DNA of 64,000 nt from Balanoglossus misakiensis (taxonomy: Eukaryota; Hemichordata). The position numbers and the translations under genes are program-made. The stretch's first letter is position 1; the number at the start of each line of letters is the position of its first letter. Location: NCBI GenBank assembly GCA_040954595.2, contig CM082596.2, positions 3,410,001-3,474,000 on the forward strand, read 5' to 3'. Positions 51,001 through 63,000 of this stretch are shown piece after piece. The notes beneath the pieces were generated by a model that did not search any database, was not told the origin of the DNA, and saw only the letters and a list, made by a program, of their open reading frames with translations.

Positions 51001-54000
51001 GAACTGGCTCAGGTTTATTTCATCAGATGACAAGCCTTTTGAGTTAGCGATGAAGACTTGGTAAATATCAGTAAAAAATGTTCAAAAAAATAACAATTTC
51101 CAAGGGACGGGGAAAGACGGCCATGGCTGATGATCCGTGTAACAGCTGTGGGTGGGTGGAATAGTGGACAAGATGTACGATGGTTTGTCTGTAGTTTACA
51201 AGACCGAAAAAAAAAAATTGACAAGACAACGCCCTGAAATTGAAGTTCAAAGAAAAAGACGACTCACCCTTTGTTGCCATGATGATGCTTCTCTTCTTTC
51301 TGTCGAGTTAGAAAAAAGAAAGAGAGAAAAAAAATTGGTGACTTTGTCCCAATTTTTCGAGGAGCCACAATAATGGTAGTGCTGACTCAACTGGGGCCCT
51401 GCCTGATCTGTAATGGGTAGAATTCCCCTACTGCACTGTTGGACGGATGAAATTTCCAACCTACATGGCTCGGATTTCTGAACCCCAGATGCAAAAAATG
51501 TCAGCAATTTTCCATCATGGCTTCGGAATAAAATATGAACCACATATGGCTGCTGTCAGTTTTTTTTCTATAAACAAGTCTGGCATTGGCAGGGACTGTG
51601 AACACAAAGTGTTCAGGCTGGGTTTTAGAATGACTTTGAGAGAGAAAAAGCGTTTCACTCAGGGCAGAGAGATAAGAAGATTATGATTGTCAAGGTTTGT
51701 CAAGTTTGATGCATTCCTTTACTTGAGCATAAAAGAAGTTGCAAAGACCGCGATTGGTTTGAGTATCGTCGACATTGTCTGTTAGAAAAAAAATTCTGTA
51801 GTAAAACTAATGAACTGAAAACAATGAAGAGAAAATTTTCTTCGGTTTATCAAGCTAGCCTTGAGGGGAGAAAAGTACAAGACGATCTGTACGACATTAA
51901 GAAAGTGAACATTTCCCAATCAGAACATACCACATTCCTTTCTTAGTCAATTTAAACAACCCTTCGCGAAAAGCGACCAATAAATACAAAAAAACAGAGG
52001 GAAGAAACTTAAAGATGGGTTTACAGGGAAGAAAAAGTGAGAGATCAGTGAAGGGAAAATGGTGTAAGAACTTACATGTCTTCAGGTAGCAGTAGAATGC
52101 CCCCTATCAGTTAACATATAACACATTCAATATAGCTGGGGATAAATTTCTCTGGACAGCAATGCCCCATGGGTAGGAAAAGCTGTCAGCTCATTTTAAT
52201 ATTACAATATCAGCCTTGTGGAGAGCAAGAAGAGATGCCGAATTAGCATCTGCATTGAAATTGAACCCTCACCTGTGTAAATCAAGGGCTGTACTCTTTT
52301 TTTCTCCTGGTGCACCTGCAAATTAAGGAAGAAAGACCATGTTCAGGAAACGAGAGAAAGAGAGAACTTCACTTTGGAATAGTTAGAATATGTTAATGTG
52401 GCTGATCATGTGACCTGCATGCCATCTGAACCCAGAGTGGCATCACAACACAATAAACATAAATGATGATAGCCGGCAGTGAAGTATTATGGGATGGGAT
52501 GCTGGAATCTGTGCGCTGACACCACCATATTTGGCACTGTGTGTATTGAAATGAAAAGCACTTTCACCGACCATATGCTCTGTCATTGACCACATTTACT
52601 GCACTGACTTCAATACTGTGGCCGTCCTGTCACCCCATTCACAAAAACTAATTCTTTCCTGTTTTACCCAGGAGTAATAAGTCACTATTTCCTTACATCC
52701 TTTTCATTCTCAAACACTGCATTGATATTTTCGAATAGTTTGAGAATTTACTGACGTCCGCCTTGTTTGCGGTCTATATGATGGGCCCATCCCTTGATGA
52801 CATGCCTGAAATGATGTCCCCTGAAACTGACAAGGTTACACAGATGCAAGGCGCAGTGTGTTTATATATAGCACTCTTGAAATCCTAGACAAGCACCACA
52901 GATTGTGGTGTTTTCTACTGGCCGAAAATTCACCGAGGACCTGGCCATGACTAAAATAATCCTTTCTAGGGGGTTAGATTTGGTCATGTCCACACTTATA
53001 CACTTGAAGTCAAGTTTCTAATGCGGACCCCGCCTTTATCTGTACAAAATATTAAAACTTCAAGATGTACACCATGGCATCAAAAACTCTGGAATTCAAC
53101 AATCTTCAAATGAAAATCTTTCAGTTGAATTTAACAGTAGAGAAAAATTCTTCAACACAACTCATTTTCTTGCTCCGTCAGAAGGAGAATAGTATCAACA
53201 TTCCTCAAATTCTGTAAAGATATTTAATTGACTTGTATAACAAACGACCAGCAATGTAAACATCAGGAGAGTGGGGTACACAAGGCAGAGGTTGTCTGGA
53301 TCGCCTCCTAAACCACGTAAACAGTAAATGAATTTTAATGTTTGTGGCGAGGACAAAATTTAATAGGGGCACAGATCTTTGAACTGCGTTAAATAAAAAG
53401 CCATGTATTTAATTTCTGAAAAATATAAGGGATACCCATTAAATTTTTACACTCGTGATGTAATCGTTTTGTTCTAGTACAGAGTGTATGGTACATATCA
53501 TTGATTTTGTAGAAGCTGTCTTTTCTGATTGTCTTGATAAGAAGAGATACTTGTGTGTGGGGCGTCAAAGCAGCAAACGGGCTCCCACCATGTCTGGAAT
53601 GCATCAAGGATTCTGACAAAGTTCCCTTGATTTCAATTTTCTGACTTTAATGAGTTGCCTTGTGATTGCACTCCCCGCCTGTAATGATACGCTTTGAGGT
53701 CAAAGAGACACACGCACCATGCACTGCAAGGTTACCACGCCAACTGAAGACTGGTTCGAGATTCCGTCACCATGGTGATGGGGAAGGTCATAGGTTATTG
53801 CGGCAAATGCTTCTAAAGATGAGCCATGAATACTGCCACCATATGACATGATCGAAGAAATTTGCTGAGTTTCTGATAGCATTCACAGTATTTCTTTATC
53901 GCTGAGTGTGAGTACACCATTATAAGCTAAAAGGTACAGATACTGGGAACCGTGTTTGGTTAAATTTAATTAAATTGATGTCAGGTACTACATCTATGAA

Positions 54001-57000
54001 TCTACAAAAGTTAGCATCATTTTGACTACCCAATATTTCTTTCTAACAGGTGTACAGTCACCTAATATGTAAATTTGATGCCATGTACGGTATACTTCAC
54101 TAGCAAGTTGGTGACATTGGGCAGGAAATTTATTTTATGTTCTTAAAATTTAATGGTCTACTTCTGGTATGATTTCAGATACCATAGCCTACCTCAAGGC
54201 TGAAAAGATTAATTTCAAAAGTGTTCCTTCTCATTCACTGAAACAAGTGCATGTTTCATCCTTGACATGGAACTTTGCGATATCTCATTTCCTATAGAGG
54301 ATTTTATTACATTTTAATGTTTCCTAAGAGTTATTGATGATGTTTATTAAATATGATCTATATGGATATTAAAACATGGAGGTCACAATTGCAATTCACG
54401 TTGTTACATCATGTTACCCAAGGGAGGGTGGTATCCCTCATCTACTGGCTTTTTCTATGCTGGGGGCGCTAATTTTTCAGAATTTGTTATGTTGATCTAT
54501 TGTCACACACATAATTGTCAGTTGTCATTTTATTGTTATTTCATGGTTGTATGACTATGACGTTCTCCTAAAGGAACATGTAAGAATCCATGAACTGGTT
54601 TATCAAATTTATTTTCTTGGATATCATAGAGAGTATAGACCAATTAATCAACACCAAGTTTATAGCAGAGTATTCTTTTGAAGGGACCCGATGGCATACC
54701 CAGGGTGTGTTCAACATGTGTGGAGTCGCACGTGCCGGGGCTAAAAAAGAAACAACTTTTAGTATACGAGGGGTCAAACCTTGCTGGAGTAAATTATTCA
54801 TGACAGAGGGCTGATTTTATTTCATCTGAAATGGCATGTCTCCCTGAATGGCGACACCGCTATGTTACCCATGTTTGCATTCTGACACGTAGATTTGAAT
54901 GTGTGGGGGCTGGATGGTCACAGCTAGGGCTGACCTGTTCGAAGAGGCTGCATATCAACTTTGTAAACCTCTGCGAAAAAATACAGCAATATAATACTGA
55001 CATGTTTCGTGATTAATTAATAGAGTTGTCTGAGATAGACGAGTCTGCTTTTCGAGTTTGATAGATTTGTTGATGAAAGTGATACATGTACATAACTGAA
55101 CTCAATGCCTATTTGTGGATAATTGAGAGGCTTTTCTCTTGCTTCATCAACAACCTGATAAATTCTTTAAACTAAGCTAGGTGTAAAAAGATGAACACTT
55201 TTTGAAATCCTCACACTTGTGAGAAAAGGGAGCCACTTTGTTCAGAATAAGACTAGAGACATTTCAAGCATTTATGTCCACAAGAACCAGTGTTTTCATC
55301 TGGCAGTCATGTGACAGACATGCGGACAACACATGACAACTTCTCAAGGAGAAGAGCTATTGATCCCTTCTCTATATTACTATGGACTTGATATTGGACA
55401 GTACACATTCTTAATCTTCCAAATCATCAGGTTGAATAAAAAGTTGGATATTTTCATTGCCAAAAATAGACTAAGTTTCATTGTAATGTATTATGGTTTC
55501 CCTTGGGAGCTGATAAATATGTTTGAGATGACCCAGATATTGATACAAAGTACATGTGTTAAATAGATATGATGCACATTACTTTGAAGGATGAGCAGCG
55601 TAAATATTTGATACTGGGCTAAATTCAACCACATTTACATCCTAACAAGATATTAACACTGATTATAGTCAACATTTTTCATCACTGGCGTTTTGGGTAT
55701 TAGCAATTTGTCTGAAAACTTTGTCTCATGAATTATTTGAATATTTACACAACAAGGGGAGATTGTTGATGGAGAACCCTACATAATTATGAAAACATCA
55801 CCGATATTAAGAAGGAATTATGAAAATACAGATATAAAAGATGTAAACCAGGGTACTGAAAACAAGTTTCAGCTTGTGGTAAGGGTAGTGTGGGGGAGGG
55901 GGGGGGGGCTGTCATACTTAAGACAACTGGCCCAGCATTGTTGCATCTGAGCAGTGGGTTCGAATTATTTCAAAAGACACACGAAAGAATGTTAACGCTG
56001 TAATGAATTGGAATCTGAAATATAATCTGGACAACATTTTCATTCAGATCTATTTTACCTTGAACACGCACAAAATTATTTTACAAAAGAAAGGACATTG
56101 TTTTGTGAATGAATGCAGTCTTGGAAGTCAGTGCAGTATACAGGCATATGGCATTCAATGGTCGGTGATTGCGCAGAAAAATCACTGTGGTATTTTCTGG
56201 AACATTCTACGAAGTGTGGGATGATCGCATAGCCAAAGGTCAGCAGTATTGTCTTACAGACTGATACTAAAAACAGTTGGTAGCTATCATCCCTCTTGGG
56301 ACGCATCCAACAGGGGATTTAGGGTTCGACTTCACCCGGATGTTTGGCCTTAATTCCCCCTATCCCCAGATATGGAAGCTTCCTCACAGTACCGTATACT
56401 ACACAAGGAAGATTCCATTCTGCAAGCATGTGGGGAAGTCAAGCAACAAAGAGAAAGGCAGCGGAGGTGTTTCACAGGAAATTAGATTTAATATTGTCCT
56501 TTTTTTGCTCAGAGAAACCAAAGCACATGAGAGTATCACAAAATGAAAATTGAAACTACAAGTATGGTAGTCTAAGAAGAAGAAGAAGAAGAAGGATAGA
56601 GCATAGTCTAGACTACACAGTTAGGCTGGGTTGGTACTTCACTGCTAGCTATCAAAAAAGCAGACACTCTAAGTCGTTAGCCATGCAGAAAGATCGCACT
56701 TGATTTATCAGAAATAAAATATCAAAATGAACAAGATTTCCATGTCTCCTGATCACAATTTCTGAAAATCATATGATGAAGTCTTGACAGAAAGAAGACT
56801 TGTTGACAGAAGAAATGACCTTTTGAACTTAAGCTTGTTTTTCTGAACGTTATTTCAGAGATGATTTCAGATTGTCTTGATGTCAGCCACCTTAACAGAT
56901 TTCCACGAAGGAGGGGGGTTCGAATGAGTGGAGAGTTCACTGCTGGGTAAAGTGATGTGACCGAATAAAAATAAAAATCTCCACAATGTCCGATATATAG

Positions 57001-60000
57001 TGATATCACAGTCACTACTAATAATAGAACATCAGTTCCTGGCTGTTTTTTGTTTCTCTCTTCTATTGCTCGGTAATGTTCAGGAGAGCATTTCCAAGTT
57101 CTGTGTTTTTTTTGTTTGTCTTTTGCGAAAACGGAAGCACCAAGGCAAGAAATAAAAACAAGAAGCAGCTACTCTTTTAGTGAAAGTTCTCGGGGGTTGT
57201 CAAATGTACAGGGAATTCGTCCTTCTGTGCCAGCCGCCTCACTGTGTGTCTGCGAATGGAGAGTCTTCCACGCCAAGCTCGGCAGAGCATTCACAGCACC
57301 CGTACGTGTTAGTCAATTTGCAGCTGTAAAATCCAATATCGTCGGGCTGGGCATTTTTAATAGTTAAACTACAAGTACCGTCGGTTGAGTTATCGAATTC
57401 AAAGCGGTCGTCTTCCTGAATGGCCGTCTGGGCGCCTCCCTCCTCTTCGGAGTAGAACCAGATCACCTCTGGTTCCGGTTTTCCCTCCACCACCACACTC
57501 ATCATCGCGGTGTCACCTTGGACGACGGGTGTATCTATCAGCTTCTTCTTGAACATTGGTGCACATTCTGTCAGAATAAACATAAACATCCCCGTTACTT
57601 TCCCATCCTACTCCACATCTACTCAAGTTCAGAAAGTTCTCCAGAGGGCTTAAAAAGGAGGTCACTCTTTTTAATAATAAGATCAGGAGAGATGTCGTCT
57701 AAAATAAGTGATATTCTGTCTTGGTTTTCCTAAGCAAAGACTTGGGGTCGAATCTTCTGGAACATACTTCTGTGGGTGACACGCAACCGCCAAAGTTGAG
57801 AAACCACCCATGGGGCCCATGCTAAATTTACAACTAGTGTATCAGTCTAAACCCACAAGTCATGCTGTAATGCGCAGCATACTATCTTCTGCCAGGCTAG
57901 ACACCATGCCAACTGCCTCTTAGCCGACAGAATTAAAATAGAAAACTAATCTGTCTGCTGAGTAGTGCTGTCTACAAACTTGCATCTCTGCAATTCTTAA
58001 ACTGTCTAACTTCTGACGCTGTCAATTTCAAGGTTCATAATAATTTTCGCAAGTAATTTCTTCTTCAGATTCCGAAAATTGCACTTATTTTTAACATGTG
58101 CAGAGAATGGCAGTGGGCAAATTCTATCTTAGGGGTAAAAAACAACTGAGAAATGAAGGGGAATAAAATTGATGATGTACTCACCAGACATGACTGTTGT
58201 GGGATTTTGTCCGACCGCTTTTGCAGAGTCTCTTGTCTGTGTGGTAGTAGAAACCAAGTACAAAGTGTGCTGTTAGCTGGCCTACGACAAGGGAAAATAA
58301 TCCCAGACCCGGACAAAATATGATAGAAATGGGAAACATGAGAGCTATGAGAAATATCAGCATGGCCAGCCAATCACAGCCACCCGGGTCAAAGATAAAC
58401 AGACGCTGTGATTGGACGAGGGGTCCCATAAAGGCCGGAGAACACACATACCATTCCCTGCCGTGGAATGCAAGGGAGCCAGGGTATATGCGTAATGTCA
58501 GGAGATTTAAACGTTTACCTCTCGTCTTCTGTCCGCCAGCTTCTTCAGTCTTCGGCAGTCCAGGGGCTGGTCGTTCCGGCAAGAGAGCCACGGATGTCGC
58601 AGGCACTTACCGCAAGTGATTCTCTCGCTGTGGAAAGAACGGTCATGCAATGCCACACAAAAAAAATGAACATATGACAAAACAAGGACACACGCTCCAT
58701 CACAACTTTGAGACATATTTCACATACTTCAGCCAAATATTCCAAATAATGTGCAAACATACCAACTTTACTCCACTCATTCCACACACGTTCACATTTC
58801 TTACATTTTTTTTATCACACATAAAGTTGGCGGGTTTGGGCTTTATTTATTTATTTGTTGATTCTGCATTTATGAAATTCGACGATCCTCTTCAAAAAGC
58901 GTGATCCGCAGGAGTGCTAAATTTGTTTCAGTGAAACAAGCGGCTGGTCTCCCATGTGGTTTTTTCAACAGTCTTTAAATGGTTATCATGTAGGGGAGAC
59001 ATCTCATTAGGGGCCCAATACGAGGTCCTCATTCACCCAGCCGTATGCTTGCCCCCATCTCTCCCCCCTGCCCTCCTACAACTGGCAAATAACTCGGCCA
59101 TATATAGTAGTCCCTGACAGACATTATTACAACTCACGGACCTGGCATCTACGCAGAGGACACGGCTCAGAAAGTCTTTGCAAGACGGGGAAAGGTCTTC
59201 AAACAGGTCACCCAAGTCGTACACTCCTTCTAAGACGTTCTGGAAGGTTTCTCTCATTGTTGCTCCGTGGAATGGTAAAACGCCTGATAATCTGTAACAA
59301 AATTTAAAAAAAATTTCTTATAAGATTTTTTTGTTAGAAATTCAAACATAACAAGTTCTTTAATATACTTTTTCTTACACAGTTGATTTTTGGCACCAGG
59401 GAATAATACTGCACTGTCTTTTGCTTTGTAAATATCCCAAAGAAAGATAAGAAAACACAACAAAAATGTTACTTTTCTTACAGTCAAGAATACTTAAGAG
59501 AGTGGTGGGATTCATGTTGGGAATAAAATTAATTTCTGTCAATTTGCAGAAATATACCCACTGCAGATTATTCTAGATTGATCTTCGGAAAGTTACAAGT
59601 TCAAATTTCCTGCACTGAATGGTGCTCAGCAGGGCACAACTATTAGTATTACTTCATGTGTTGGCACCTGCTGCTTAAAAGACTGCACTATATCAGACTG
59701 GACAAGCAAATATTTAAAGTATTTTACTCTGATGAACAAGAAGCTGAAACTGTCAAAATGGCAACTGTGTGTAACGTTAATCAAGGGAGGACGAATTTCA
59801 GACTGGACTTGACAACGAAGTGGAACCGGTGTGTGAGAATTTGGTATTGGAAGAAACAGTGCAGCGGTGGAATTCGAGCAATTTTGTAGTGTTGTCTTTG
59901 AGGGTCAACAGTCATTAACAAGATTGGTAAAATAAACAAATCAAATTGGTGTTAATCTGTTAGTTGTGACCTGAGAACAGTTCACTGTGAGATCACCACT

Positions 60001-63000
60001 AATGAGTAATTACCCACAGTGTCAACTTAATAAAACAATAACAATTAACACCACACTTTTCCAATTTCCTGCACAGTTTACACAGCACTCCAGGCTGGGT
60101 TAATTATCTTTCCAGCTAATCCTATTGTTCCAGCTAATTTGCAGAGCACCAATAAACGCTAAAGTGTATTTATCCATATGGGTATCCAGGTCTTCAAAAC
60201 ATTTAAGGGCATTGACATTACATGTAACCATGCAGGGTAATATAAACACCTCCCTACAGAGGAGAAAGGATCCAAAATAAATGTAGACATATATTTTAAT
60301 AAACGGAGACATGATTCCAATAATTGAATGCATTGACCAGAAAACCCAATACCACACATCAATCGGAGGATGTATTTTCATAACCAACAATCTCAATAAT
60401 ATGTCAAGAATTTAAGAGTTGAAATATGAGATGACATTCTGGACTCAAACGGCAGATGTCGGCCACGCCAACAACGTCCTTTGTTTCTGGATTATTTCAG
60501 GGATAAATGTTTTGTGGTAGTTTTTACAGATTATTATCAGGGACACCCAAGGACCAGAGGAAGTGTTCTTTGCTTGTCAGTACAGCCTGGGTTCACTTAA
60601 AATTCCAGGACCTTTGAAATGGAGTTTCCAGAACTAAGATTTCACTTTTGGATAAATGTATAGAATTACTACATTCAAGGACTGCATGCAGTAAAATCTC
60701 TTTATAATATAAACACACACTAATAGATAAGCTTTGGCAGTATCTTCCCAAATCCTAACTGGACGAATACAATTTCCAGCATTATATCTACCATATGTTT
60801 CAATGACTTTTCCAGAAATGGTTTTAAAAAACTCCTGGGCTTTACAGAACCAGATTAAATGCCAAACTCCTCTAAAATAATGCTATTTAACACCAGAATT
60901 CACTGATGGGCAAGAAAAGACTTGGTTATTACAAACTTGCAAGATCTAAACTGATCTGAAGAGGACTGCAGCTCCCATAAAACATTCAACATTCAACCCA
61001 AATACCAGGGTACATACTTTATGACTGTCTGCATGTACACGCAAACTAGAACACACCGCCAAAGTTATTTCACCAGTGGCAGATACACGACCACAAATCA
61101 AAACCAACAAATACATGTCATTCTCTTGACGTCACAGATAACAGGTCATAAATATGACAACCACACACAAGTCCAAAACTGATCCTAATCCACATTTGAA
61201 CTATTTTCAAAAAAGCATTCTGATGACTATGTGATCAGATTGAAACATTTTGCACGATCAACCTGACCCAATTCTCATTTTTGTATGATACATGTATGTC
61301 CTAAAACCAAATGTAAAACTACTTTTTAAACTCAACAAACTTATGAGCCAACTCTTCTCAAAGTACAGAGAACTATCAAATTTACAATATTCACATTAAA
61401 CATTTAGAGCGACTGGGAAGCATGTCTGTAATGGAAATCTGAGATGGCCAAATGATAATGCAAACTGAACGATCCCTTGACATGGTGGCAGTTTAAGATG
61501 GATCTGTGATCAGCTGTCCGTAGCCCTGGTGCATGTAAGATCATATACTTTACATGTGAAGTCACTATGGGTGATTGATAACTCAATGCATGTCTTTAGA
61601 CACTTCAAGACAACTGTTATATTTCATATAGTTATTGGGTATGAAGAATTTTTCGCATTCCTTTTAGGGTGACAGACACAATTCTAATTTATAAGAGATA
61701 TTAATAAGACTTACAGCATGTATGCAAGAACACCGATGCTCCAAACATCAGACTTTGGTGTTATCCCCTCAAAACCAGCCACTTCTGGTGAAATGAACTC
61801 TGGATATGCATGGAGTTCTGTTAGACTGTCTCCAATGCGTCTAGCATTGCCAAAGTCTGCCAGCTTGATGATGAAGGCATCTACACACAGTATATTTCCC
61901 GGCTGAAAGATTGGAAAAGTATTCATGTAACATTATTATTTTTGAGTTACTCTATCTGTATATAGATTATTGATGGTGTAATCACTGCAGGTAAAAATAT
62001 GTGGACAGGTTCAACAAGATCATCATGTTAGCTTCTCTGATTACAAACTACAAATGAACAGTTAATCACCAAACAAGTGAAATTCAGTTATCCTTATATG
62101 GTGAGAAACTGTCTTGAGAATGGCATGAGAAAATGTTTTACAGAGTTATTTCGTTTATAGAGGTTCAATAATATGGTGCCTTTCATCAAGAATCCTGTAA
62201 AAGACAATTTCACATCCTGGTCAGATGAAGATGTCAGGGTTAGTCGGATCATGAGAACTAATACATGAAAAGACCACTCTGAGAAATAACGGCCAAAGAT
62301 GGCAACTGAGCACTCACCTCAATGTTGAGATGCACAATCTTTTCATGATGGATGTAGTCAACAGCTCTGCAAATCTGTTTGATGTAGAACACACACTGTT
62401 CTTCTGTGAAGTCTGTGTCACAGCTCACAATGTAGTCCAGCATCTTCCCGCCACCAACACTGCAACCAAGCAAATGATACAGTTTGAAGTAACTCAATGA
62501 TGTTACATGTACATGTAGCTTGGTAGGCAAGATTGTCCCATGTGAAAAACCTCGTTGTTTTTATTGGGAGAGTAAACAGTCATAGTACCTTTGTCATTTC
62601 ACCACTAGGAAAACTTTTTACTGCGTCAAAGAAATAAAATTGTGTACTCACTGCTCCATGACAATGACTAGTTCATGGGATGACTCAAAGTTTTCATAGT
62701 GACTAACAACAGATATGTGGAGCAGACTCTTCAAGATCTTCAGTTCTCGTTTGGCATCTTCCTTCTTGGCGTCTTTGTAGCTGATGAACTTGGCGACAAA
62801 CGCTGATTGGCTGATCTTGTCAGTGCACAGGTGTACTTTGCAGAACTTGCCCCTGTGAATTAAAGAAAGTGTCACATTAAAAGTACATGTATACAGTTGC
62901 CTATGCCAATTTACCCTCAGTTACCATGGAAAGTTGAGCTCAAGCCAATCACAGATTTTCAGTGGGATGCCACACACAAAAAAAGAGCCGCATGTTTATT

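Larger units (their letters stand above)
50781..57242. other. 6.5-kb stretch between Ig2 and FN3 with unresolved linker exons
   Basis: Ig2 seems to leave in phase 2 but FN3 must be entered in phase 1, so at least one small exon is expected here. Two candidates, 56891-56942 and 52273-52315, restore the frame together. Other contents are a G homopolymer tract at about 55892-55908 and a GAA microsatellite at about 56574-56594. No further exons were recognised. Confidence 0.5.

Noticed and set aside
53700-53882. Minus-strand frame between Ig2 and FN3, considered as an alternative first exon
   Set aside because: It has an acceptor-like actcag and a gtgcgt donor-like end, but no phase-compatible or similar partner and no family signal.
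54590-54814. Plus-strand 74-codon frame
   Set aside because: No splice sites, no promoter context, no recognisable similarity.
56277-56553. Plus-strand frames of 89 and 69 codons
   Set aside because: Overlapping frames without splice or start context; likely chance.
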